From Gordonia humi (GTDB lineage: Bacteria > Actinomycetota > Actinomycetes > Mycobacteriales > Mycobacteriaceae), in contig NZ_JACIFP010000001.1 in NCBI RefSeq assembly GCF_014197435.1, positions 4,030,001 to 4,094,000 on the forward strand: 64,000 nucleotides of DNA. The letters run 5' to 3'. The stretch's first letter is position 1, and every line of letters begins with the position of its first letter. The position numbers and the translations under genes were made by a program. Shown piece after piece: positions 1 to 7,544 of this stretch. The notes beneath the pieces are model-generated. The model worked only from the letters and a program-made list of their open reading frames with translations, was not told the origin of the DNA and searched no databases.

Positions 1-505
1 CGACGACCTCGCCGGCGCCCGCGGCCGGAGCCGCCTCGACGCCGCCCGGACGGACGGAGATGACCGGGGTGTCGCCGCCGGCCTGGGCGTCGACGGTGAA
101 CGCACCACCGAAGATCGAGTGGACGCCTGCGCCGCCTTCCTTGACCTCGACGACGTCGGCCAGCAGACCCGAGCCCAGACGCACCGCGAGACGGCCCGAG
201 ATCTCCTTGCCCTCGGCGGTCGCGGCGACGAGGACGCCCGCGGCGCCGTTGGCCTCGGCGAGCGACGAGAGGACGTCGACCTTCGGCGAGACGAGGTAGT
301 TCGCGACGTCGTCCGACTCGGCGACGTAGATCTTCTCGGCGCCCGCCTCGGCGAGTGCGGCGGTGACGCCCGCAGCCGAACCGGGCTTGCCGACGACGAC
401 GGCTGCCGGGCTGCCCAGTGCGCGGGCGGCGGTGATGAGCTCGCTGGTGACCTTCTTCAGTCCACCCTCGGTATCCTGCTCGACGAGCACGAGTACTTCA
501 GCCAT
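1..505 (-). CDS. etfA: Electron transfer flavoprotein alpha subunit (FixB), 3' part cut by window edge
   Basis: About 168 N-terminal codons are present; the C-terminal FAD-binding half lies outside the window. The N-terminus MAEVLVLVEQ and the segment around VAATAEGKEISGRLAVRLGSG (roughly residues 90-115) are typical of EtfA domain I. EtfA pairs with EtfB to form a soluble heterodimer that carries electrons from acyl-CoA dehydrogenases to the respiratory quinone pool. The ATG start is preceded by a good Shine-Dalgarno sequence (AGGAGAAGAATC). It lies 49 bp downstream of etfB on the same strand, so the pair is one operon, as in M. tuberculosis fixA-fixB (Rv3029c-Rv3028c). Confidence 0.95.
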   Translation of the reverse strand, partial: MAEVLVLVEQDTEGGLKKVTSELITAARALGSPAAVVVGKPGSAAGVTAALAEAGAEKIYVAESDDVANYLVSPKVDVLSSLAEANGAAGVLVAATAEGKEISGRLAVRLGSGLLADVVEVKEGGAGVHSIFGGAFTVDAQAGGDTPVISVRPGGVEAAPAAGAGEVV

Positions 506-554
506 GATTCTTCTCCTGAATGTCTTTGGTAGTCGCTGATACTTCGGGCGGGGC

Positions 555-1340
555 TCAGATGATCTTCTGGCCGACCAGGAACTCAGCGACCTTCACGCCG
601 CCGTCGCCCTCGTCCGCGACGCGCTCGCCGGCGGTCTTGGCGGCCTTCGGGGTCACGCCAGTCACCGTGCTGCCCGCGTTGGCCAGACCCACGGTGTCCG
701 CTTCCACACCGATCTCGGCGAGCGTCAAGACGGCGACTTCCTTCTTCTTGGCGGCCATGATGCCCTTGAAGGACGGGAAGCGCGGCTCGTTGATCTTCTC
801 GTTGACCGAGACGATGGCGGGCAGCTGTGCCTCGACGTGGAAGATGCCCTCGTCGGTCTCGCGCTCGCCCTTCAGGGTCTCGCCGTCGATCTCCAGCTTG
901 CGCAGGTGAGTCAGGTGCGGGAGCTCCAGGTACTCGGCGACCATGGCGGGCACGGCGCCGACGCGACCGTCGGTGGCCTCGTTGCCGGCGATGACCATCT
1001 CGACGCCCTCGACGGTGCCGAGCGCGCTGGCGATCACATAGGCGGTCTGGACGGCATCGCTGCCGTGCATCAGGTCGTCCTTGATGTGGATGGCCTTGTC
1101 GGCGCCCATCGAGAGCGCCTTACGGATAGCGTCGGTGGCGCGCTCGGGACCAACGGCGAGGATGGTCACCTCGCCGCCGTCGCGCTCCTTGATCTGCAGT
1201 GCCTCTTCGACTGCGCGCTCGTTGATCTCGTCGAGAACGGCGTCAGCGGCTTCACGGTCCAGCGTGTAGTCGCCATCGGCGAGCTTGCGCTCGGACCAGG
1301 TGTCGGGAACCTGCTTGATCAGAACGACAATATTCGTCAT
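555..1340 (-). CDS. etfB: Electron transfer flavoprotein beta subunit (FixA)
   Basis: The 261-residue protein has the usual EtfB length. MTNIVVLIKQVPDTW at the N-terminus, the AMP-binding region near VAGNEATDGRVGAVPAMVAEY (about residues 115-140) and the recognition-loop-like LPAIVSVNEKINEPRFPS (about 173-190) mark it clearly. It is the partner of EtfA immediately downstream and accepts electrons from acyl-CoA and related dehydrogenases. ATG start with GGAGGT-like ribosome site (AGGAGGTCGACGAAGACCC). A perfect 16-bp palindrome sits 35-51 bp upstream of the start and probably binds a TetR-type repressor that couples the operon to fatty-acid or similar catabolism (inference). Confidence 0.96.
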   Translation of the reverse strand: MTNIVVLIKQVPDTWSERKLADGDYTLDREAADAVLDEINERAVEEALQIKERDGGEVTILAVGPERATDAIRKALSMGADKAIHIKDDLMHGSDAVQTAYVIASALGTVEGVEMVIAGNEATDGRVGAVPAMVAEYLELPHLTHLRKLEIDGETLKGERETDEGIFHVEAQLPAIVSVNEKINEPRFPSFKGIMAAKKKEVAVLTLAEIGVEADTVGLANAGSTVTGVTPKAAKTAGERVADEGDGGVKVAEFLVGQKII

Positions 1341-1375
1341 GGGTCTTCGTCGACCTCCTGCGTCGGGTTCGGCAA

Positions 1376-1391
1376 CTTACCGGCCGGTAAG
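1376..1391. promoter_or_regulatory. Perfect palindrome upstream of etfBA, TetR-type operator candidate
   Basis: CTTACCGGCCGGTAAG is its own reverse complement over all 16 bases and sits 36-51 bp before the etfB start codon. TetR-family repressors of acyl-CoA metabolism often bind such short uninterrupted palindromes; the regulator is not in the window. Confidence 0.5.
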
Positions 1392-1543
1392 GCCCTGGGT
1401 CATATTTCACTGTAGCGGCTGAACACCGCGCTAGAGAACGTGGCGTCTCTCATAGGTCGCTCCCGCACGACTCATGCCGATCCGGCGGGCCCGCGCCGTC
1501 GGCGGTTGAAGACGCGCGACCGGTGTCCACTACGCTCATGCGA

Positions 1544-2311
1544 ATGAGCGAACCCCAGTCCGCCGATCAGCTCGCCCTCACCGGCGAGCGCACCGTTCCG
1601 GGCATCCCCGCCGAGAACTACTGGTTTCGACGACACGAGGTGGCCTACGAGTTCATCGTACGACGCTGCGGCGGGCTGGACGTGCTCGAAGCCGGGTCGG
1701 GCGAAGGCTACGGCGCGGCGATGATCGCCCGTGCGGCCCGCTCGGTGACCTGCGTCGACTACGACGTCCAAGCGGTCGAGCACACACGACGCGTGTATCC
1801 GGAACTGGCTGTGCACCAAGGGAATCTGATCGACTTGCCGCTCGACGACGCATCCGTCGACACGGTGGTCAACTTCCAGGTGATCGAGCACCTGTGGGAT
1901 CAGAGCGAGTTCGTCCGCGAATGCCACCGAGTGCTTCGCGGCGGCGGCGAGCTCCTCATGAGCACCCCCAACCGCATCACGTTCTCCCCCGGCCGCGACA
2001 CACCGCTGAATCCGTTCCACACCCGTGAACTCTCGGCCAGCGAACTGACCGAACTGCTCTCCGACGACGGCTTCGACATCAGTGCGATGCTGGGCGTCCA
2101 CCACGGACCGCGTCTGCGCGAACTGGACGCCAAATGGGGCGGCTCGATCATCGACGCCCAGATCGACCGCGCGTTGGCCGGACAGGAATGGCCCGAGGAT
2201 CTCGTCGCCGACGTCGCGAGCATCACCGTCGACGACTTCGAGATCCTGCGCTCGACCGACTCCGACATCGACGCCAGTCTGGACCTGCTGGCCGTCGCCG
2301 CGCGCTACTAG
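1544..2311 (+). CDS. Class I SAM-dependent methyltransferase (Rv3030-like)
   Basis: A 255-residue class I methyltransferase. The SAM-binding motif I reads VLEAGSGEGYGA (about residues 43-54), followed by the acidic VTCVDYD strand end, and motif IV VNFQVIEHLW. The position directly before a GH57 branching enzyme and a GT4 glucosyltransferase matches Rv3030 of M. tuberculosis, a methyltransferase linked by synteny to methylglucose lipopolysaccharide formation. I chose the ATG at 1544 (MSEPQS); in-frame alternatives are GTG 1523 and ATG 1538, and none has a strong ribosome site. Stop lies 7 bp before the next start. Confidence 0.85.
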   Translation: MSEPQSADQLALTGERTVPGIPAENYWFRRHEVAYEFIVRRCGGLDVLEAGSGEGYGAAMIARAARSVTCVDYDVQAVEHTRRVYPELAVHQGNLIDLPLDDASVDTVVNFQVIEHLWDQSEFVRECHRVLRGGGELLMSTPNRITFSPGRDTPLNPFHTRELSASELTELLSDDGFDISAMLGVHHGPRLRELDAKWGGSIIDAQIDRALAGQEWPEDLVADVASITVDDFEILRSTDSDIDASLDLLAVAARY

Positions 2312-2318
2312 AGTCCCC

Positions 2319-3833
2319 ATGAGCGCGCGCGTACCCGGACAGTTCACCCTGGTCCTGCACTCTCATCTGCCGTGGCTGCCCAATCACGGACGGTGGCCGG
2401 TCGGCGAGGAGTGGCTCTACCAGTCGTGGGCCGACAGCTATCTACCCGTGTTCGGAGCACTCCGTCGCCTGGCCGCCGACGGCTTCACCGATCAGCTCTC
2501 CCTGGGGATCACGCCGGTGCTGGCCGCTCAGCTCGACGATCCGTACGCCGGATCGTCGATGTACGAATGGCTGGCCGACTGGCAGTTGCGCGCGATGGAG
2601 GCCGCACTCTCGAGCGATCCGGTGCGAGCCGACGCGGGGACGCGTGAATTCCGCTCCGCGGCAGCGGCTCTCACCGATTTCGAGACGCAGTGGCGGCACG
2701 GCGGCAGCCCGCAGATCCGTCCGCTCGTCTCGTCCGGAGTGATCGAACTCCTCGGCGGGCCCCTCGCCCATCCGTTCGCACCGCTGCTCGATCCGCGGCT
2801 GCGTCGCCTGTCTCTGCACGAGGGTCTGGCCGACGCGCGGCTGCGATGGGGCACCCGCCCGACGGGCATCTGGGCGCCGGAGTGCGCGTACACGCCCGGT
2901 ATGGAGAGCGAGTACGCCGCCGCGGGCGTCCGGCACTTCATGGTCGACGGTCCCACACTGCATGGCGACACCGCACTCGGCCGGCCGGTCGGCGACAGCG
3001 GCGTCGTCGCCTTCGGTCGGGATCTGACAGTGAGCTACCGGGTGTGGTCGCCCAAGTCCGGGTATCCCGGTCACGCGGATTACCGCGACTTCCATACGTA
3101 CGATCACGAGACCGGGTTCAAGTCGGTGCGAGTCACCGGGAAGACGGTCCCCGCCGAGAAGAAGAAGCCGTACGATCCGGCGCGGGTCGACGCCGCGATC
3201 GACAAGCACGTCGACGACTTCATCGGCGCCGTCCGGGACCGACTGATCGCCGAATCCGAGCGCATCGGACGGCCGGCGCTGGTGGTCGCCGCGTTCGACA
3301 CCGAACTGTACGGGCACTGGTGGCACGAGGGGCCGGTCTGGCTGGAGCGTCTTCTCCGTCGTCTCCCCGAGGCGGGGGTCTCCGTGGGCACGCTCGACAC
3401 CGCGCGCCGGAACGGCTATGTCGGCGACGCGGTGGATCTCGACGATTCGTCGTGGGGGTCCGGCAAGGACTGGCGAGTCTGGGAGGGACCGCAGGTGCAG
3501 CATCTGGTGCAGTTGAACTCGGAGGTCACCGCGACCTCGTCGGACAGCCTCGACAAACGGAGGGTGCCGTTCGGACCCCGCGACGAGGTCGCCGACCAGA
3601 TCCTGCGCGAGACACTGATGACCGTGCAGTCCGACTGGCCGTTCATGGTGTCCAAGGACACCGCGGCCGGGTACGCCCAGGATCGCGCGTACAAGCACGC
3701 GCACGCCACCCGCGAGATCTGCGCGGCCTCCGACTCCGGGAACGACGCGCAGGCGCTGCGTCTGGCCCGCGGGTGGCGCCGCGCCGACAACCTGTTCGGC
3801 GCTCTCGACGCCCGCAGGCTGGAGCAGCGGTGA
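2319..3833 (+). CDS. Glycoside hydrolase family 57 1,4-alpha-glucan branching enzyme (Rv3031-like)
   Basis: 504 residues. The N-terminal FTLVLHSHLPWL is the GH57 HxH-type opening motif; GIWAPECAYTPGME (about residues 180-195) holds the catalytic Glu region, and AAFDTELYGHWWHEGP (about 325-340) the catalytic Asp region. A C-terminal DUF1957-type domain follows. GH57 branching enzymes introduce alpha-1,6 branches into alpha-1,4 glucans; the M. tuberculosis homologue is implicated in methylglucose lipopolysaccharide. The stop codon overlaps the GTG start of the glucosyltransferase (GTGA), so the two proteins are translationally coupled. Confidence 0.9.
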   Translation: MSARVPGQFTLVLHSHLPWLPNHGRWPVGEEWLYQSWADSYLPVFGALRRLAADGFTDQLSLGITPVLAAQLDDPYAGSSMYEWLADWQLRAMEAALSSDPVRADAGTREFRSAAAALTDFETQWRHGGSPQIRPLVSSGVIELLGGPLAHPFAPLLDPRLRRLSLHEGLADARLRWGTRPTGIWAPECAYTPGMESEYAAAGVRHFMVDGPTLHGDTALGRPVGDSGVVAFGRDLTVSYRVWSPKSGYPGHADYRDFHTYDHETGFKSVRVTGKTVPAEKKKPYDPARVDAAIDKHVDDFIGAVRDRLIAESERIGRPALVVAAFDTELYGHWWHEGPVWLERLLRRLPEAGVSVGTLDTARRNGYVGDAVDLDDSSWGSGKDWRVWEGPQVQHLVQLNSEVTATSSDSLDKRRVPFGPRDEVADQILRETLMTVQSDWPFMVSKDTAAGYAQDRAYKHAHATREICAASDSGNDAQALRLARGWRRADNLFGALDARRLEQR

Positions 3834-5089
3834 GCGCCCGACCGGTGCGGGTGCTGATGGTGTCGTGGGAGTACCCGCCCGTCGTCGTCGGCGGACTGGG
3901 ACGGCACGTGCACCATCTGGCCGAGGCGCTTGCCGAGTCGGGCGTCGACGTGACGGTCCTCACGCGCCGTCCGTCGGGAACCGATGCGTCCTCGCATCCG
4001 ACGGTCGACACGGTGGTCAACGGCGTCCGCGTGATCGCCGTCGCCGAGGATCCGCCGGAGTTCGAGTTCAGTGTCGACATGATGGCCTGGACGCTCGCCA
4101 TGGGTCACGCCTTCATCCGGGCTGGTCTGGCGCATCTGCGCGGCGGTCCGCCACCCGACGTGGTGCACGCTCACGACTGGCTGGTCGCCCATCCCGCCAT
4201 CGCTCTCGCCGAGTTCTTCGACGTGCCGCTCGTCGCGACCCTGCACGCCACCGAGGCCGGTCGCCACAGCGGCTGGGTGGCCGGCCATGTGAACCGACAG
4301 GTCCATTCGGTGGAGTCCTGGTTGGCGCACGACGCCGATGCGCTGATCACCTGTTCGGCGTCGATGCGCGACGAGGTGACCGCCCTGTTCGGTCCGGCAC
4401 TCGCACCGATCGCCGTGATACACAACGGAATCGACGTCGACGCATGGAGTTTCGCACCGCGCGCCGAGCACGACGGTCCGCCCGAACTGCTGTTCGCGGG
4501 ACGGCTCGAATACGAGAAGGGCGTCCAGGACCTCATCGCCGCGCTGCCGGTGATCCGCGCCGATCACCCGGGAACCACGCTGACCGTCGCCGGTGAGGGC
4601 ACCCAACTGGCCTGGCTCCGCGAGTTGGTGATCGCACACGACGTGGTCGACGCCGTGACGTTCCTCGGTCGCCAGGACCACGAGCAACTCGTCACCCTGA
4701 TGCACCGATGCGACGCGATCGTCCTGCCGAGCCGCTACGAACCGTTCGGCATCGTCGCACTGGAGGCCGCGGCCACCGGGATCCCTCTGGTCACCTCGTC
4801 CGCGGGCGGACTCGGTGAGGCCGTCACCGACGGCGAGACCGGCGTGACGTTCGCCCCGTTCGATCCGGCCGGGCTCGCGGCCGCCGTCGTCGGGGCCCTG
4901 GACGAACCCGACGTGTCCGCCGCGCGTGCGCGGCGCGCCGCGGACCGGCTCACCGCGGAATTCACCTGGAGCGTCGTCGCCGAGCGCACGGCGACGATCT
5001 ACCGCTCGGCCGTCCGACATGCGCGGACCGCGCTCGCCCGCCCGACGATTCCGCTGCGCCCGCTGCCCGACCGCGACCGCGAAATCTGA
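3830..5089 (+). CDS. GT4 family alpha-1,4-glucosyltransferase (Rv3032-like)
   Basis: 419 residues, starting GTG within the GTGA overlap with the branching enzyme. VLMVSWEYPPVVVGGLGRHV is the glycogen-synthase-like glycine loop of GT-B enzymes; LLFAGRLEYEKGV opens the C-terminal Rossmann domain, and PSRYEPFGIVALEA is the E-x7-E nucleotide-sugar motif. The sequence follows Rv3032 nearly collinearly (for example HAHDWLVAHPAIALAEF and HATEAGRHSGWV). Rv3032 elongates the alpha-1,4-glucan backbone of methylglucose lipopolysaccharides and contributes to cytosolic glycogen. With the upstream methyltransferase and branching enzyme it forms a three-gene polysaccharide operon. Confidence 0.93.
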   Translation: MSARPVRVLMVSWEYPPVVVGGLGRHVHHLAEALAESGVDVTVLTRRPSGTDASSHPTVDTVVNGVRVIAVAEDPPEFEFSVDMMAWTLAMGHAFIRAGLAHLRGGPPPDVVHAHDWLVAHPAIALAEFFDVPLVATLHATEAGRHSGWVAGHVNRQVHSVESWLAHDADALITCSASMRDEVTALFGPALAPIAVIHNGIDVDAWSFAPRAEHDGPPELLFAGRLEYEKGVQDLIAALPVIRADHPGTTLTVAGEGTQLAWLRELVIAHDVVDAVTFLGRQDHEQLVTLMHRCDAIVLPSRYEPFGIVALEAAATGIPLVTSSAGGLGEAVTDGETGVTFAPFDPAGLAAAVVGALDEPDVSAARARRAADRLTAEFTWSVVAERTATIYRSAVRHARTALARPTIPLRPLPDRDREI

Positions 5090-5223
5090 GTCGTCGACAC
5101 ATCCGTCCCGTCGCACCCCGCGATCATCTATTTCACTTCGGTAACGTTTCCACGGCGAGCGAAAGGGATGATGCGGGACTAACGGATGATTCGGGTGGGA
5201 TCGACGCCCACACCCCGATGGTG

Positions 5224-5239
5224 CGTGATCCATATCACG
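5224..5239. promoter_or_regulatory. CRP-like palindrome before the SipW/TasA cassette
   Basis: CGTGATCCATATCACG has 6-bp inverted arms and the GTGA-N6-TCAC core of CRP/FNR-type sites. It ends 13 bp before the first ATG of the cassette, a position expected for repression rather than activation (inference). Confidence 0.45.
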
Positions 5240-5252
5240 AAGGGTCCTCACG

Positions 5253-5777
5253 ATGAACAGACGAACTAAGGGTGCCCTCGCCATTGGCGCGGGAGTCATC
5301 ATTCTTCTCGGTGGCGCGGGTTCGTACGCGCTGTGGAGTGACACGGAGGACATCGCGGGCGGCAACATCCAGACCGGTGACTTCGGCCTGGATTGCGGCA
5401 CCGGTGAGTGGACCGACGAGAGCGCCACGACCAACGGCGGCACGGCGATCAACCCGACCAGCGACCTCATGGTCCCGGGGGATGTGTGGCAGTACGCGGG
5501 GACGTGCCTGGTGACCGCCACCGGTAAGAACATCGATGCCACGCTCGGCGTCGAGGGCATCGGCGGCGACGACCTGCCCTCGTCGAATTTCGCCGTCACC
5601 ACCACCGTCGACGGCACCGACACCACCACGACGCCCATCTCCGTGGCGGACGGGGACAGCCTGCCGGTGACGGTCACGCTGGAGTTCAAGGACACCACGA
5701 CCGGGACCGAGGACACCGACGTTCCGGTCGACGTGTCCGGTATGAAGGTCACGCTGCGCCAGGTGCGCCCGGCCTGA
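5253..5777 (+). CDS. Exported protein with alternate-type (SipW-dependent) signal peptide, first
   Basis: 174 residues. MNRRTKGALAIGAGVIILLG is a positively charged start plus hydrophobic core, followed by SYALWSDTEDIAGGNIQTGDF, the characteristic TasA/camelysin-type sequence after a SipW-processed signal. The mature part is a Thr/Asp-rich beta-sandwich-like protein with two cysteines (DCGTGEW and AGTCLV) that could form a disulfide outside the cell. The gene opens a five-gene same-strand cassette with two dedicated signal peptidases. TasA-type proteins in Firmicutes form extracellular fibres; whether this one polymerises is not known from sequence. Confidence 0.8.
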   Translation: MNRRTKGALAIGAGVIILLGGAGSYALWSDTEDIAGGNIQTGDFGLDCGTGEWTDESATTNGGTAINPTSDLMVPGDVWQYAGTCLVTATGKNIDATLGVEGIGGDDLPSSNFAVTTTVDGTDTTTTPISVADGDSLPVTVTLEFKDTTTGTEDTDVPVDVSGMKVTLRQVRPA

Positions 5778-5791
5778 TCGACCTTCTCCCC

Positions 5792-6337
5792 GTGACCCGA
5801 CGACGTGCTCTGATCGCCGCACTCGGCATCCTGGTGGCCTCACTGATCTTCGGCTCGGTGCGGACCACCGGTGCCTTGTGGGCAAGGGATTCGGACACTC
5901 CCGACGGCCAGTTCACCACCGGCCGGTTCGGCATCTCCGCCGACGGGGGTTCCGGCCAGTCGTTCACGTTCGGGCTGGGTAAGAACGGCGTCGTCGTCGA
6001 CGAGACGGTCTCGGCACCGCTGACGATCACGAACATCGGCACGCCCCCGATCAGTTTTCAGGTGACCCACGCCGGTCCGGCGGTCAGCACGGCAGGGGCC
6101 GCGGTACAGGTCGATCTGTCGGCGACGGTCGGGGGCTGCGACACGACCGGTGTGACGGCGTTCTCGGTCCACGGTGCCACCTCGACGGGTTCGACGGCGA
6201 CCGGCAGCCCCCGTCCGCTCGCGCCCGGCGCCGCCGAGACCTGGTGTGTGCACGCGGTCCTGAAATCCGCCTCCGGCACGTCCCCGGCGTCGTACCGGAT
6301 CGTGCTGACCTTCCGCGCGGATCAAACACTCGCATGA
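5792..6337 (+). CDS. Exported protein with SipW-type signal, second
   Basis: 181 residues, GTG start. The N-terminus MTRRRALIAALGILVASLIF plus GALWARDSDTPDGQFTTGRF repeats the alternate signal layout of its upstream neighbour (small-W-x-DS..., then TG-F). The mature region has DUF-type beta-sandwich composition with a domain rich in VTNIGTPPISF-like segments, common in conserved-repeat/TasA-like surface proteins. Two cysteines (GGCDTTG, ETWCVHA). Its last codons overlap the ATG of the first signal peptidase (ATGA). Confidence 0.75.
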   Translation: MTRRRALIAALGILVASLIFGSVRTTGALWARDSDTPDGQFTTGRFGISADGGSGQSFTFGLGKNGVVVDETVSAPLTITNIGTPPISFQVTHAGPAVSTAGAAVQVDLSATVGGCDTTGVTAFSVHGATSTGSTATGSPRPLAPGAAETWCVHAVLKSASGTSPASYRIVLTFRADQTLA

Positions 6338-6987
6338 GCGCCAGAGACGACACAGTCGAACACCAGGACGTCCCTCACCGATCGGTGCTGGGACGCCTCT
6401 GGCAGGCGACGTCCTGGGTGCTGCTCGCCGCCGCATTCGCCATCCTGTTCGCCGCCATCGTGATTCCCAAGATCTCCGGCGGCGCGCCGTACACCGTGCT
6501 GACCGGATCGATGCGGCCGACGTATCCGCCGGGCACCCTGGTCGTCGTGCGACCGGTCGCCGCCGGATCGATCCGGGTCGGCGACGTGATCACCTACCAG
6601 ATACGTTCGGGCGACCCCGCGGTGGTCACCCACCGGGTCACGGAAGTGACCCACGCACCGAACGGAGAGCTGCGCTTCACGGCCCGAGGCGACGACAACG
6701 ATGCCGCGGACCCGCTCCCGGTGCGGCCGGTCCAGGTCCGCGGGGAGGTGTGGTACTCGATTCCGTACTTGGGCTATGTGAACACCTGGTTCACCGGAGT
6801 CCGGCGGTCCGTCATCGTCTTCGTGCTCGCCGGACTCCTGTTCGCCTACGGAGCGTGGGAACTGTACGCCGCACACCGCGAACAGCGCCGCGAACCGCCC
6901 GAGGACGCGTCGGTCGCCGCCGATCCGCCGACCGAACCCCTGAAGCCCACATCACTACCGACCGCGACTGAGGAGGACCACTCGTGA
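6334..6987 (+). CDS. sipW: Signal peptidase I, SipW/ER type, first copy
   Basis: 217 residues with a transmembrane segment at about 25-45, then TVLTGSMRPTYPPG with the nucleophile Ser59, VVTHRV with His100 in the place of the bacterial general-base lysine, and ARGDDNDAADP (box E). Ser/His chemistry is the mark of archaeal/eukaryotic ER-type enzymes such as B. subtilis SipW. A second transmembrane helix lies at about 150-172, followed by an acidic, Pro-rich cytosolic tail. It should cleave the alternate signal peptides of the neighbouring exported proteins. ATGA overlap upstream and GTGA overlap downstream show tight coupling. Confidence 0.88.
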   Translation: MSARDDTVEHQDVPHRSVLGRLWQATSWVLLAAAFAILFAAIVIPKISGGAPYTVLTGSMRPTYPPGTLVVVRPVAAGSIRVGDVITYQIRSGDPAVVTHRVTEVTHAPNGELRFTARGDDNDAADPLPVRPVQVRGEVWYSIPYLGYVNTWFTGVRRSVIVFVLAGLLFAYGAWELYAAHREQRREPPEDASVAADPPTEPLKPTSLPTATEEDHS

Positions 6988-7544
6988 TCGCACGCCTCCC
7001 GCGCTCGACCTCCCGTCGGATACGGGCCCTCCTCTCGTGCGGCATCGTTCTGGGCGCGGGCGCCGTCGGCACCACCGCACTGTGGTCGACGACCGCGGCG
7101 ACCACGTCCGCGGAGTTCACCACGGCCGACGTCAAGATTCGGGCGGGCGACGCCGAACCGTACTCGTTCACCTTCCCCGGCAGTCTCCTGCCAGGAGGAA
7201 CGACGGCGCAGATCGTCGACGTCCACAACATCGGATCGGCCGCGTTCGTGTACACGGCGTCGAGGTCGAGCACGACCGCTCTGGGTCAGGCAATGCAGTT
7301 GACTGCGGTGCACGGCGGGTCGGTGTCCGGCACGACGTGCACCGGCGGCACGACGGTCGTCTCCAATACGTCGGTCCCCGCCGGCCCGACGCAGTTCTGG
7401 ACGTCGTCGCCGACCGTCCTGGCCGTCGACGGAGTCGATTCCTGGTGCTTCCAGTTGACCCTTCCCACGGGCGCCCTTCCATCACTGGCCGCCCAGACCG
7501 GGAATGTCCAGTTCCTCTTCGTCGCGACGGGAACGGCGTCATGA
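6984..7544 (+). CDS. Exported protein with SipW-type signal, third
   Basis: 186 residues, GTG start inside the stop of the signal peptidase gene. The leader RIRALLSCGIVLGAGAVG plus TTALWSTTAATTSAEFTTADV has the alternate-type pattern. The mature part is Thr/Ser-rich with segments such as VDVHNIGSAAFVYTAS, similar in layout to the second exported protein (GTPPISFQV region), so the two are probably paralogues. Cysteines at GTTCTGG and DSWCFQL. ATGA overlap with the next gene (7541). Confidence 0.75.
   Translation: MIARLPRSTSRRIRALLSCGIVLGAGAVGTTALWSTTAATTSAEFTTADVKIRAGDAEPYSFTFPGSLLPGGTTAQIVDVHNIGSAAFVYTASRSSTTALGQAMQLTAVHGGSVSGTTCTGGTTVVSNTSVPAGPTQFWTSSPTVLAVDGVDSWCFQLTLPTGALPSLAAQTGNVQFLFVATGTAS

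Noticed and set aside
2442..5752. Long open frames on the minus strand opposite the branching enzyme and glucosyltransferase genes
   Set aside because: They are frame shadows of high-GC genes: Arg/Gly/His-rich, without domains, and opposite well-supported coding sequences.
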